Positions 25,595-39,317 of a stretch of 64,000 nt of DNA are shown in pieces. Every line of letters begins with the position of its first letter. Position 1 is the first letter of the stretch. The DNA lies in contig NC_034015.1 in NCBI RefSeq assembly GCF_000346465.2, forward strand, positions 15,049,507 through 15,113,506, written 5' to 3'. The notes below the pieces were generated by a model, which saw only the letters and a list, made by a program, of their open reading frames with translations, searched no databases and was not told the origin of the DNA. The position numbers and the translations under genes were made by a program. This DNA is from Prunus persica (taxonomy: Eukaryota; Streptophyta; Magnoliopsida; Rosales; Rosaceae).

Positions 25595-26530
25595 GGTACA
25601 GAGATCGTTTCCTTGACTCGGTGAGCTGACTCGCATGCCAGGTGGCGCTACTCTATTATATTAACTCTTCGTTTCCTTGAAGTGATATTATTAGCACTGT
25701 CAAAAAAAACTTATTATTGAAAATGATGAGTGATAATAGTTTTATTCCAAAAATTTCAAATATCATAACGAGGGGAGATACACAAATTATCACATGTACA
25801 CTCATTTCAAATGATGACTAGCTTGCTTGTAGAATCATCCCAAATGGGGGTACAAGAGTATGATTTGTGTTTAATAGCGTGCTTAGTGTGACTTCTCCAG
25901 ATTAATTAAACTTGTAAGAGTATGCAACATCTTTAATTAAAACGATATTTGATTAGGAATGATTCAAACTCGAAACCTCACGTAGGATTAAGCAACTTTT
26001 TTGTGAATGTTATAACCTGTAGATTATCCACATCTCAAATCAAGCATCTCCTTAAGCTTTTTGTTGAAGCGGCTAATAGAGTTAAGCAAGTATGTGAAGG
26101 GAAACATCTTCTCTTTTATAATAGTTAAGGAGATGCTTAACTCTATTAGTTGTGATCAAAGATATCAATAGATTTTGTGTAGTAAGGATATGCTTAACTT
26201 TATTGCTCAGCTCCAAATAAAAATCTAAGCCCACCAAAGATATCAATTACTAAATTGTCATTCTTGTTTAAATAGAGTATTAATACATGGATATTTTAAG
26301 ATGTGATCAATTTTTTTTGCTGAGAGAGGGACTCAAACTTGAGTGCAAGGAGATGAGCTTATTACCCTAACTTTATGCAAATATGATCAAATCATTTACA
26401 AACATAAAAGTTTATCTCCCAAATTAATGTCATTAATAATTTAGTAATTAGTTACTCATTTTTCTAATGTAGGGAGGGATTCCAACTATGGGCTGTTCAC
26501 CAACAAATTAAAATATGGGGAAGTTGCAAA

Positions 26531-26645
26531 GGATTCATTAGTGCAGTGGTAATTGTTTTCAACGCAATGTCCTGGGTTTAAGTTATAGCATTCGTATAGT
26601 GTGTGTGAGTTTAGTATATTATCGTAATTCTCAATAAAAAATATA
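26531..26645 (+). mobile_element. SINE-like element (family A)
   Basis: Box-A-like TAGTGCAGTGGT (26539-26550) and box-B-like GGGTTTAAGTT (26574-26584) are followed by GTGTGTGAGTTTAGTATATT and a TCAATAAAAAA end. The tail is shared with the inverted copy at 3244-3330. Target duplications were not identified. Confidence 0.55.
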
Positions 26646-27428
26646 CTTTTTTTTTAAATATAAAAAAAGAAAAAGAAAAAAAAAGGGCAATTTGGTGTAG
26701 GGTGGATTTCAATACGTCATTGTTTTTAGGATGTATCGTAGTTGTTGAAAAAGAAAATCATCTTACTAAAAACAAATATATATGTTTATGAATTGAAGTC
26801 CATTGCGTAGAAGTTGAACCACGCCAATAGAAAATTCCTAGCCCAAATCTAGATATATGTCTTCAAGAGAAACGCCTCTCTTTCTAGTGTTCAGCATTGT
26901 TATATTCCCAGTTTAATTATTGATCGTATATAAATTATTATTAAATATGTTTATAGTTTAAATTAACAATCTGACAATATAATATGTTAAACTTTAACTA
27001 TAATTTAAGTGTAACAACCTTCGCCATCACCTCAATTAATTATATTATAATTCTTGTCACACTATAAACATTATGCTTTACATGCATGCACATCAATTTT
27101 GAATAAGATTTAGGTCGTAGGTAGCTTTAGAATTATGAAAATAATGGATTAGGTTCTACAAGAGACAATTGGATAAAGGCCGTGACTTCCATAATATTAG
27201 TTTGAACTTCCTGCACCTAAAAATGACGTGCCTAAATCTCAATATTAATTAGAAGCGTATGAAGATGGGATGTTCATCTCTGCATATACATATGAATTGT
27301 TTTCTATTATCAGCTGGAGAATAGAAACAACAAACGAGGAGTTATTGATATCTTTGATGACCGTTGTAACGTAAAAGATGGAGTAAGAAATCAAAACAAA
27401 TTTTAATGATGGAGTTGTGTATGTGTGT

Positions 27429-27693
27429 TTTTTTATTGAGTAATGCTATTTGGACACACAACATTGATCACCTTAATTGACCATCTTATGTAACAACTGA
27501 TGTGTCATGCCATGTTAATTAATGAATGCTGCCATGAGGCCACTCACTAGGAATGCTAGGGTTTTTTAATTTATTTTTTAATTGACATGGCGACATTCAT
27601 TAATTGACATGACATGACACATCAGTTATCACATAAGGTGGTCAATTAAGGTAATCAATATTGCGTGTCTAAATAGCATTACTCTTTTTTATT
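27429..27693. mobile_element. Mutator-type MITE with 9-bp target duplication
   Basis: The element at 27438-27684 (247 bp) consists mostly of two long terminal inverted repeats of about 95-100 bp, roughly 90% alike, starting GAGTAATGCTATTTGGACAC. Both sides carry the identical 9-mer TTTTTTATT (27429-27437 and 27685-27693). A 9-bp duplication is typical of Mutator-like elements. It has no coding capacity. Confidence 0.8.
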
Positions 27694-28887
27694 TTACTGG
27701 TGATATGTACATCTGTTTTGAATTTTATTTTTTTATTTCATAACGAAAACATTCAACCTTATATAATAAGCGAACACAATGTATTTAAAGAATTTTTTTT
27801 TAAAAAAAGACAAAAGAGAAAGAGAAAAAAGGAAGACAATGATTCTTGCGTCCTTTGCGCGCAGTGTAAAAAGCTACATGTTTTACACCAGATATGAGAC
27901 GGTTTTTATTATCAAATTAGTAGTTCACTATATATATTTCTCATAAAATAAAAATTACTAACTAATTACCAAAATTGTTATGGCTGTTATAGTTTTAGAG
28001 AATTGTTATTCACACTTCAAAATAGTCATTATTCACTTATGTAAATGCAATTTTTCTTTAAAGGGAAAACCTCAAAATATTTTTTTTTTAGTACCAATAG
28101 CAATTCCCTAATTTTATTGATAATAATATTAATCTTCAAATTTACAAGTAAGACTTCAAATCTTGTCTTCTCCTATTTTTAATAAAAATAATTCATTGTT
28201 TTGTTTTTTCTCCTAACAAACCCAAATTTAAGTGATGATATTTAATTGTGAAATAGTACATCTAATCTAACTCAATTGAGACACTGTTGAAACAACAACA
28301 ATGTTATTTGTAAATGTGGTCCAAATAGTAACACTCGCTAGTATATGTGAGATTCACCTATATAAAAGAGATTGTCAATAATACGGTCAGTCAATGTGAT
28401 CCAAATATGAACACCCTTTGAAACAAATTCCTTATATCTTAATCATACAAAAAAAAAAAGAAAAAAAAAAGATGACTAGAAAAAAGGATGGCAACTAGCT
28501 AAGTGTAACAAATGACCTTTTAACTTTAACAGATGTTAAATATGGTAAATATACTCACAAATTTACATTTATTTTATTTTACTTTTATGATTTAACAAAA
28601 ATTGTACACACTTTGGAAAACCTTGGGTCTTAAGCAATTGAATATCATATTCAAAGTTACTATTTTTGGACATTAAATGCATTTTCACAAACGCTGGAGA
28701 AATAAGATGGGAGCTCCCAACCAACAGCCAAATCGAGCCCCGCGTATTTACATTTTGACTAAAAAAGCAGAAGCAGAAGCACCAGCAGCCAGCAGCCAGC
28801 AGCCAGTAGCTACTTGTAGACACAGCAGATCCTTTTCCGATTCCAAAGAGTCCCATCACGCCAGCTGCCATTAACCTTTTCCACTAT

Positions 28888-28888
28888 T

Positions 28889-28922
<34 letters not shown>
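28888..28922. repeat. (CT)n microsatellite in the RLK leader
   Basis: A CT repeat about 115-145 bases before the kinase start codon, probably within its 5' untranslated region. Confidence 0.85.
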
Positions 28923-28926
<4 letters not shown>

Positions 28927-29032
28927 AAGCTCTTCACTCTTCTTAAGCTCTCCCTTCTTGCAAAGCCACAGCTTCACAGTTCTTCACACTGACCCATCAA
29001 ACACAGCTCATGAGAAAGCAACAGAATTTGAA

Positions 29033-31640
29033 ATGTCTGATAACCAAACAGAGCACATGAGCGACCACCTCTCGGAGCAGACCTCAATTTTTGGTCTTCG
29101 TTTGTGGATCGTTCTTGGGGTTTGCGTTGGAGCTGCTTTTGTGCTCGTTTTGTTTGTCATTTCCCTCTGGTTGGCCTCCAAGCGATCCAAGAACAAAACT
29201 TTACAAAAACCCACAATCCCAATTGTCTCCAAAGAGATCCAGGAGATCAGAGTCGACCATGTTCGGACCCAAGTCCAAGCTTACCCATATCCTGAACCCG
29301 ACCCAATTCCCAGAATCGAAAGGCAAGCCTTGCTGACGCCTACAGAGGATGAGAGCCCAGCTGGGTACCAGAAAGTTCACATTGAGATTGGCAAGGACCA
29401 TAGGATTACTTATCCAATTGGGTCTTCTTCTTCTCATGGAAGTGGGGAGGCTCGTGCTGTTGATCAGGTGGCTATGGTGGGACCTGAAGTTTCTCACTTG
29501 GGTTGGGGACATTGGTACACTCTGAGAGAGCTTGAGGTTGCAACAAATGGGTTTGTAGATGAGAATGTCATTGGTGAAGGAGGGTATGGGATTGTTTATC
29601 ATGGTGTGTTGGAGGATAAAACACAGGTTGCTGTCAAGAACTTGCTCAACAACAGGTTCTCTCTCTCTCTTTTTTCGGAAGTAATTCTTTTCTTTTATAG
29701 TGTTGTGTGTCGGTCAGTTGAGCTCTTATAATTTGAGGTTTAGTTTGTGTTTGATTAATATAATTTTGTTAGACATTGTGTTGTACTAATTGACTGATGC
29801 TGTGAATGATTGAGGTTGTGACATTGAATTAATGGATTAAAAATGGGATATTTGAAAGGGGACAAGCTGAGAAGGAGTTCAAGGTTGAAGTTGAGGCAAT
29901 TGGACGAGTTCGGCATAAGAATTTAGTGAGATTGCTCGGTTTCTGTGCTGAAGGAGCTCATAGGTGCTCTGTTTTTGCCTAATTGCCTTAGCTTCATTAT
30001 TTCAATTGTACCCTTTTAGTCTTGCAAACTAAAGTTTATTAATTTTATGGTGATCACAATATTGATGCAACTCAAAATCTTTTATCTTGAAGTCATTTAT
30101 GTAGTACTGTTTATTTTCTCATGTGATAGGATGCTTGTGTATGAGTACGTCAACAATGGGAACTTAGAACAGTGGCTTCATGGGGATGTAGGGCCTTCCA
30201 GTCCTCTTACTTGGGAGATTCGAATGAATATCATACTGGGAACAGCGAAAGGGTGCAAATCAAATCAATTTAAAATTCACATATGTGATATAATCTCTTT
30301 CTTCCTTCTCCTACCCTAATCCATGGCTTTCGTCATAACTGATTTAATCTTGTAGGTTAACATATCTTCATGAAGGATTGGAACCCAAGGTTATTCACCG
30401 TGATATAAAATCGAGCAATATTTTACTTGACAAGCAGTGGAATGCCAAGGTGTCAGACTTTGGCCTTGCCAAGCTCATTGGTTCTGAGATGAGCTACATT
30501 ACAACCCGTGTCATGGGAACATTTGGGTAAGTTAGACCCTCTCTCCATGTGCATATATGTACGAGTTCGTGTTCTTTCATTGACGCAATAGCAATTTGTT
30601 GCTGCCTTTTGAAGCTATGTAGCTCCTGAATATGCAAGTACAGGCATGTTAAATGAGAGAAGTGATGTGTATAGTTTTGGGATTCTTATCATGGAGATAA
30701 TATCTGGGAGGAATCCAGTTGATTATGGCCGGCCACCAGAAGAGGTTCGGACAGTTTTATACTAGCACTTTGTTGAATATAAGAGCTGAATAATTTAGAT
30801 AATCTTTCTCATGGTTGTCTACTTTCCCTGTTTCCTCTAATGTTTCTTTTAATTGAAAGTCTATAATTTTCCAGGTGAACTTAGTTGAGTGGCTTAAGAA
30901 GATGGTTGCTAACAGGAATCCAGAGGGAGTGTTGGATCCCAAGTTAACTCAGAAGCCTACTTCGAGGGCATTGAAGCGGGCTCTTCTTGTAGCTTTACGT
31001 TGTGTAGACCCAAATGCACAGAAGCGGCCAAAATTGGGACATATTGTACATATGCTAGAAGCTGAAGAGTCCCCTTTCAAAGATGTATTCGCTTCTTATT
31101 GAATATGAATTTAAGTTCTCTCTGTTTCTCTCTCTCCTTTGATTTCTTTTGGCACTTGAAATACTTTCTAGTTTGACATAGCATACTACATAAGAAGGTA
31201 ACATATCATATCACATCACATCAGATGAATGAGCCTTTTCAACCTTTGCTGTAAATGTGGAAAATCAACTATGCTGAGAGCACTGATGCTAGATATAATT
31301 ATACTTCTAATCAACCATTTCCTTCTCCATGCAGTTCATTTATACATTTTGATTTATGATCTGATTGTGCGTTCTTTCTCCCTATTTCCTTAAAATCTTT
31401 ATTTATTCCTTTGATGCTATCATTTCTTTCATTTCGATGTTTCAATTCAATTTTGGTACTTATCAAGTTGTGAAATTTCAGGATCGTAAATCTAGAAGGG
31501 TCGCAGAATGCTCAGATGGTGACAATGTGAAGGTTGGGCTGAAAGAGAAGCAAGTAACTGAATCCGGTGATAGTATTGGGTATGAAAGTGGCATGCATGC
31601 CGATAATACAAGATGGAGACACCAAGAAGAAAGGCTGTGA
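29033..31640 (+). CDS. Membrane receptor-like Ser/Thr kinase, At1g01540 type
   Basis: Protein kinase with a short extracellular end and one membrane span. Seven exons stay in frame: 29033-29655, 29859-29963, 30130-30252, 30356-30526, 30615-30744, 30875-31084, 31482-31640; 506 residues. The span is at about residues 22-47 ([20 protein letters not shown]), followed by basic SKRSKNK. The juxtamembrane part contains [19 protein letters not shown]. The kinase domain shows the glycine loop [20 protein letters not shown], the catalytic loop [31 protein letters not shown] and [12 protein letters not shown]. The tail is hydrophilic. Exon order and motifs match the Arabidopsis At1g01540/At4g01330 group, whose ligands I cannot name. 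The ATG at 29033 is chosen because the longer open frame upstream lacks an ATG. It converges with the PLC-X gene. Confidence 0.92.
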
Positions 31641-33502
31641 GAATTTTGCCAAACTTGTTTGAATACAGAAGCTGGCCGTTGCAAATAGTGACAAAGTTAT
31701 CCAGTTACATGCCTGGCTTTTACGTAGGGTATTACTCTACATTGTTTGCTGATTGTGTTTTTTGGTCCATATAGTTTCAAAAGAACGCCCGATTCAAATG
31801 TTCTGGCAAATGCCATTGTTCAGAAAAGCTTTGAGCATGAGTGTGCCATGTAATTTATTAGTCACATTATTGCTCACTTCTGTCATTCTTAAATAAAATT
31901 ATTTTCATATATAAAAAATTCAAATCCAAATGATAGTTTCTTCATTATTAAGATTGCTATTGTTGCTGAGAAATGACATAGGGTGGCATTGAGATTGTCA
32001 GTGTACTTGTATGAAGAGCCAAATATGAAATTTATTTTGCATCCATTTTGATATGATTTTATATCAAAGCTCTAAAAGTGAATTCCCTAAATCAAATGGT
32101 CTTTTTAGACACTGAAATTCATGCTAAAGTAGTAGGTTGTTTTTTAATTTATCATATAGAGTATTTTTGTTCACCATTTTAACTGAAGGTGTATCTTCAT
32201 CACTATTTTCAATACTTGATACGTGTTCATATGCATAACCATAGTTTCATAAATATTTTAAAAAAAAGTTAATTATGATCATGTCTATAGACACATATCA
32301 AATATTAAGAAAAATAATAAAAATACACATTTAGTTAAAATGGTAAGTAACTTTTGCCCCCTCCAATGACATGCTTTTTAGTTGGAACCTCTAGTTGGCA
32401 AGTGGAGGGTTATTTTCAAATTTCAAGACAGCCCACATGATAGCAATTTAGAGTTCCTATACGAACTGGGGCCAGATGCACATCATCATTGTCATTGATT
32501 CATCCCCATGTAACATGTTCGTTGTTCCTAAATAGTATGAAATTTTTTTCTACTAGTTGCAGTTTTGTTATTTATGAACGTTAATTCTTGGTTCCACGTC
32601 CATAAAAACTAATGCTTTTCTCAAACCTCTGGTGTGAACTGGCTGGAGAATCTCGACAAGATCAATGATCAATCCCTTCTAGGCTACTATATATTCTTCT
32701 TTTTCTGAAAAAGAGGATTATCACATTTGGGAAAGAATAGTTTAATTTGGACTTCATTTTCAAAAGGGAATGTGTGGCTACTAGCTATAAAAAACCACCC
32801 CTTAGCACACTTGTATGCAACTCGGGAATATAAATATAATGAATTAACTGACTTTGCAGGTTCCTATGTAGATTCTTCGGAAATGGGTATTTGTTTCTTT
32901 CTGTGTAGGATCACATTTCTGTCCAAATTCTTCTTCCATACTACCTACCCACACCACACCAAAGGAATGATTTTTTGTAATTCTGTTTTATTTTGATGTG
33001 AAAGTAATATTAAAAAAGGGATTCGAACACAAAACTTAATGCATTATGCATAAATACAAAGATTCAAATACAACGCATTATGCATAAATGCAAAGATTCA
33101 AATTATGCATAAATGCAAAGATTCAAATATAAGACTTCCAGTGCGGAGGTTTTTACATCTCTCCATTGTAGCTCGTTGCATAGGTGGTCTAGTTAAGTGA
33201 AATCTCTAGGAGAAATGACAAACCAACTTGGCCCAACTTTAACTTTACAAAAACTTCCCACCATAATTATAAAGAGAAAAGGAAAAGAAACAAATTTAAG
33301 AAACTCTTTATTGGTTATGACAAAATTCATAAATGAAACGAGTAAAGAAAATTGACTGTACAAAAGTTTTTACTAGTTACAATATTCGAATAGATATTTA
33401 CCTCAAGGCCCAGAACAATAGAGGCATGAAATTTTTTTCTCAAAGATTATGTCCATGTGGTTTAAATATTACAAGCGAGGTAGCAAGCAAAAAGTGTAAC
33501 AA
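31641..33502. other. Convergent intergenic region, RLK to PLC-X
   Basis: AT-rich and without a gene. A short tandem repeat lies at about 33037-33129. The kinase 3' untranslated region probably ends near 31890-31900, after AATAAAAT. Confidence 0.55.
33037..33129. repeat. Three-copy short tandem repeat
   Basis: The unit TATGCATAAATGCAAAGATT, followed by CAAAT, occurs three times with slightly different spacing. The first copy has ATACAAAG. Confidence 0.75.
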
Positions 33503-36500
33503 TCATATCCAAATTGAGAGAGTCGTGGCCAAAATTGTTCCACACAGCCACAGTAACTGGACTGATGTATCCTGAGAAGCAAAGTTACTGGGAGATTGAG
33601 ATTGAGGACTGGTGGTGGTGGCAGCCGCAGGTGGTGGCGGAGCAAGTGTTGGGACGTCGCATTGACCAAATGTAGCATTACTACCATTTCCCTGCTCATA
33701 CATGATGGATCAAAAAACTTAGACGATTCTCATATTTTCCTTGTTTGATAAGTTTATAAAGTTGTAATGGTAAATTCCACTCTGAAAGGAAATAAAAGTT
33801 GCAAACCTTGCAATATGTAATTCTGTCACACCCACATGTGAGATGGCCATTTGCTTCATCCACTGCTTCTGGGGCTCCCCCACCATCACTTTTCTGCAAC
33901 AAAGAAAGCAATAGGTTAGGCATGCATACAAATATGTCCTTTGTCTACTTTGACATTATTCCAAGGATTTTGCAATGGACAATGTGTCCATAACTATACC
34001 TCATAATAATCAACAGCAATGAAGTTTGGCCACCGTTTCCCTGCTGCTTCATAACAACCTTTCGACGCGCTCAGTAAGGAAGCTGAATTGTCCATGCAAG
34101 ACGCGGATGCGTTGGGGAGATCGCGAAAAAAGTTCACGAGAACTAGTGATCTAGATTTTGTGTTCATGGGAGATGATTCAGCACGATTCGGACATGAACC
34201 AGGTGTCATCCCACCATTTCCATCTGAGAATACAGTACACAAAAGAAGTGCAAGAAGCGCATCAATCGAATGATATGTTCATACTTTGATTTTAAGTAAC
34301 CTAAAAGCAGTTTACAGAAACTGCCTAAATGATAGAGTTTGGATGTTAAATGATCTCACTATAGATTCTGGAACAAACATTAAACAAACAGTCTGGTGAG
34401 GTGCATAACTTTGTAGCTCATATTCCACACGTTCTTCATAGTGCTTGAAAACCAGTGTGCAGGGTAGGGTTCTTAACTAAGTTGTATTGCCTTGAATTAC
34501 TGAAAAACAAAATTGACATGATGAAAAGTTTAAAAAAAAGGACTCACATTGATTTTCTACCACGTAGTTCCACTCATAAGCAATTCCCTCTGAAGCCTCC
34601 TTAGCCGACTTAGAGGTGAAGACCACCAGCCTCAGATTGTTCTTGACCATATCATCCACGGTTGGCCAATCTTCCCCATTCTTTGGCATCTGAGCAACCG
34701 GGAACAAATACTTTTTAAGCCCAGCTGCTTCAAAGACCTTTGTTAAGCCCTGTGGAGATTCTACATAATCTTCAATAAAAATGGTGACAATCTCTGAGGG
34801 GTTTGCTTCCAAAAACGCTTGAATATCTTTCAGCACATTAATAGCAGGTTGCTGCAGAGAAAATCAATGCACAAGCAAAATCAATAAATCAAAAGCAACA
34901 TTTTCCATTTTGCAACCTTAATATAAAAACTGATCTAAGAATTTATATGTTTACTGTTGGTAAATCATCACTGAAGCACTTACAAATGCTGTTAAGTTGT
35001 AACATTTGCCACCAGTTGAGTGACATAACCAGATGTCGTTGTTGAAGTCATACATATCCAGCATAAGGCCTCGAACTCCGTTCTGCCAATGATAGAAAAG
35101 CATATTTAATTTTGACCAAAAAAAGAAGAGAAGAGAAGAAACTAAAAACAAGTAAATAATTCATTTCCGTAATTTAGGTACACCAAAACAAGAAAAATAT
35201 GTTGTGGGCAGTAGACTGTCAGAATAACTACAGAGAGGAGAGTGAAGTGTTTCAGGTGGATTAGGTGAATGCTTCTCTTTTAATCAACACATATAGCCAA
35301 ATAGGCTCCATTTCTTCTTTTTTAATAAAAGGGGCAGGTAATTAGCAAAGAGAAATAAGGGCCAGCTAGAGATGTGCCTCAATGATCACTTACACACCCA
35401 CATGCTTAATCTGATAACTTTATTATTCTTTAGAAGAAGAAAAAAAAAAACCTTTCTTTTTAAAAAAAATTTGCCCTTTTGCCCTGAGAAAATTGTCATG
35501 CTTTTTAAACCTATTGATAATCATTAGTAGGCTCCCTTAATAGTATCAGTTTTCAACGCTGAAGCTACAATGCTTCGTGACAGCCGCACGCTGGAAAGTT
35601 GAACAAGCTATGAAGGATCCCTACTAATGAATATCAATTTTAAAGAAATTGAAAAAAAAAAATGCAACACAGATCAATACAACACACACCAAAGTTCAAC
35701 ATGAGCCTGCTTGACCACATCAATGGAGTGGCAATGCCACGTCATCAGACACAAATTTTTTTGTCAACCAAGAAATAAGAAAACAAAAAAAGTAAAAGAT
35801 ATAAAAATCCCATTTGTTGGGTCAACAATTCAAAAGTGACTACCACATCAATACTGAGATTCGACCACGCCACCTTGCCCCTGGCCCGTGGCATGCAAGA
35901 ACTTTACATTCCCAAAAAATTAAATATAAATATAAATTCCAGCAACCCAAATATTAAAAAAGTGAAAAACAAAAATGCAGGAGACAGAAAACAGAAAATA
36001 GGAAAGGGGAAAATTACCAACAAAAAAAAAAACTTACTTTGAGTTGAGAGGCTACGGTGTCATTCTGGTTCATCGGAGTAACAAGCAAGGATCCAGTGGC
36101 TGACCTCACCCCAGCTTGAGCGAATGAGTTGTGGGTGGTTAGCCATGAATACCGATTAAATGGCAGACCTTTCACCTAATCCAATAACCACCAATTAAAT
36201 TTAGACAAAATTCAAACCAAACCCACATGCACAACCCTAAACAATATTTAATTATAATTATTGATATCGGAAAAATTAATAACCTTCGATGTGGGACTTG
36301 TGGGTTGAATCCGGGTACATCTGGGTCGGGTGTTTCCATTTGCAGCGCATGTTTGGCAGCTCAACCCGCCGTCGCAGTCGCTGTCTTTGGAACAAGTCTC
36401 TCCGATCTGTTTGGCATTTGGGAAACCAACAAGGTCAAAAAAATTTGATGCCCAGAAAATGAATTACAATATAAGCTAAAGATATGGTAAAATGATGGAA

Positions 36501-36582
36501 CCTTGAGACAGGAAGAGGAACAAAATAGGCAAACTGCGATGAACAGAGCTTGAAGCTGGCGCTTCATTAATAAAGTTCCCAT
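33503..36582 (-). CDS. PI-PLC X-domain protein, probably GPI-anchored
   Basis: Secreted or surface PLC-like phosphodiesterase, similar to Arabidopsis At5g67130. Eight exons join in frame: 36582-36502, 36406-36284, 36175-36038, 35082-34984, 34851-34548, 34223-34000, 33893-33807, 33691-33503; 414 residues. The signal peptide is about residues 1-25 ([16 protein letters not shown]). A six-cysteine module follows ([16 protein letters not shown]). The X domain carries the two expected catalytic histidines: H83 in [11 protein letters not shown] and H135 in WLCHSTGG. The Pro/Ser-rich tail ends in the hydrophobic [19 protein letters not shown], which looks like a GPI-attachment signal. The start is the ATG after a likely leader-intron acceptor (ATTGCAG near 36600). 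Its substrate is unknown. It lies convergent with the kinase and divergent from the subtilase. Confidence 0.92.
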
Positions 36583-39296
36583 CTTTATGTTCTCTGCAAT
36601 CAAAGAAACAAAATAAGAAAGAAAAAAGCAAAAGGGTTAAATCGGGTTGTGTTGTGTCAATGTGGTGGATTGAGGGGTTTATGGGTTTTCAAGAAAGGAA
36701 ACAGAGATTTAAGGATGTGACATGACAAAAGGAAAAACCTTTGTATCGTAATTTGTACCTCAATTTCCAGGTTTCAACTTTTTTTTTTTTGGTTGGAAAA
36801 GTTTCAGATTGAACTTTATCCAAAGAGAGAGGGAGAGATGGTGATAGAGTGTGAAAGTGAGATGAGAGATGAGATGTATATGTGCTTGAAAGAGAGAGAG
36901 TTCTGGTAATTTGGTTTTCCCTCTCTTTCTGACGAAGGTGGGGTTGGGATGCGGGGATGGTTTTAAACTCTCTCCAGGGCTTACATTTACACAATTTAAT
37001 TTGACAAAAATATATGGGAATTTGAGGAAAGAGAGGTTTGTTTGGGTTACAGGGTGTCGCATTAGGTTATTTGGTATATGACACAAGTCAGATGGAAACG
37101 CGTCGGCGTCCGTTAGGTGCTGGAAGGCTCTATTTCACTTTAGCATCTGCCATCTCTTTTGTTTTTCTATTTTTATCTGTTTATTTTATTATTTATTAAT
37201 TTTTTTTTAAAGACAACGAAACCTACACCTAAAAGTCACGGAACAAAAGAAAAACTCCGGAGTCTACACGAATTCGACAAGCAAACACAACATCAAAAGG
37301 TGGCATCTCCATAAACATGCTTCAATCCAACACGGTTCCCATACGCATTATTCTTTTAATTATAAATTAATTAAACATTTATCAATGATTAGATCCAAAC
37401 TCAGAAACTTTTTCTAACAAAATAAAGAATAAGTATCGCTGAACCAAACGATAATAAGCCCGTAAATATTATAAATTAATAATAAAGTATAATCTTAAAG
37501 AGAAAATAATTTTATGAGAGCATGGTCTAAATTTTTTATTTAAGAATGACGTGACTCATAACTCATTAATTATATTGTGAGTTCAACATTTAATTAGAAA
37601 ATGACTCATTGTGACTTGTAACTCAGAAAATGTATTGTGATTGGACTTTGTCGTAGGATAAGAAGAAATATAAATATTTCCTAAAGAATTTTATGAAAGT
37701 CAAAAAGATGTTCTCTATTATTATTACAACTACTAAAACTTTTAAGAAATTGTGTTATTTTTATTCTAAATTTTAACAAAAACAAAATGATACTATTTGA
37801 TATCTATTTTTGGTCTACTTTATGAGATGACCCACAATCACATATGTATAAACTATGCATCATGGTTATGGATCATATACCTCCAAAGTAAATGGAAGCT
37901 TTTTATTTATATTTTGTTTAACTTTTGTTCTGACTAGTTAACATGCATAATTAATCAAGAGTGCTGTTAAACGAATCTTAAAATTAACTGAGTACATTTT
38001 ATTATTAAATTATTTATAAAATTATTAATTTACACTAATATAAAATGACCAAAAAGGATAAATTGTATTGAGAAACAAATATAATTTTAATAAATACAAT
38101 ACTCACCATATTCAACCAAAATCAAATATAGAGAAGTTTTCATATTACTTAATGTCCACGAACAATGCAACGAGCATTGACGGAAGCACAAGAAGGTATC
38201 GTTGAATACTCAAAAGTCCTGTGTTCTTGCGTTGAATGTTCTATTAGGAGGGTACACCTATGGGGAAAAATGCCTATTTACGGTCAATGAGTGGCATTTA
38301 GGCCTTGTGCCATTGTGAGTAGTTTCAACTAATTAATTGGTTAGCTATGTGGTTTTCTTTCTTAATTCTTTTGCTATATGTTTCCTTCTTTCTTTATTTT
38401 CCTTTTTCGAGTAAAGTTAGTAATGGTGGAGTTCTTATCATTATGTGTCCTTTGATTCAGACTTTTAACTGCCAAATATCGTCCGTACGGAGTTTATAAG
38501 GATGCTCGAACTGTTGTAATTCATAACCTTGCACATCAGGTGGATGTTTTTTTCTTTCTTTTCATGATACCAATCTTCAATCATATGTCCCATCCAATAT
38601 AAAAACATAGTTATATATTTTTAAAGGAATTTTACTCAGAAATAAGAAAAGAAACTCATAAAAACTTTCACAAGATAATAGAACATATTTGAAGGCAACG
38701 AGTTCAATTCAAAAATAAGAAATAAATAAAGAAAATTACAAGGATTCACAAGAATTAAGCTTTGAATTGAAGAAGCTAGCAAATCTACTCCCGCACAGCT
38801 TACGAAATTAAAGATTTTGATGCAAACTCAAAATCTGAAAAGAGGGCACGAATTCATATAAAAAGAGAAACCTGAATTAGGATTGGTATTAGGGTGTTAT
38901 GTGAATTTTTTTTTTTGGTTTCAAAAAGGGTGATGTGTGATAGAGTGTATTAAGGTGTACATTGATGTTTTTGGTAGTTAAATAGGGTGTACTTAGTTAA
39001 ATTGTACATTTTGATTAAAATATTAGGGTGTACTTAGATCATAAGGTGTACTCAATTAATTTTAAGGTTCGTTTAGTAGCACTTTTAATCAATGGCGGAT
39101 TCATAAATTTTTATAGCGATAGACTCAGCAGTCAAGCATTTACTTATTCTTTAAAAATAAAACTAAAAATAAAAAGCTTCAAAACAATGAAAGGGCAAAG
39201 TGAAGGAAGGACAAAGAGAAATTTCCAGGCGTGCCGACACCTGAAGGGAAAAGAAAGAAACACGTTTGGGTTCTAGAAAGATTTTAATTTTCAGCC

Positions 39297-39317
39297 CTCT
39301 CTCTCTCTCTCTCTCTC
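39297..39317. repeat. (CT)n microsatellite
   Basis: A CT dinucleotide run in intergenic DNA upstream of the subtilase gene. Confidence 0.85.

Larger units (their letters stand above)
25595..28880. other. Divergent intergenic region, POLA1 to RLK
   Basis: AT-rich and without a supported gene. It holds inverted-repeat debris near 26041-26160 (arms around CTAATAGAGTTAAGCA), a family-A SINE-like element, a MITE with target duplication, and poly-A/T runs. Confidence 0.55.

Noticed and set aside
36287..36297. Exact snRNA upstream-element motif (GTCCCACATCG, minus strand)
   Set aside because: It lies inside PLC-X exon 2 and codes for part of TSPTSK. No properly spaced TATA box with an snRNA-like sequence follows, so it is probably coincidence.
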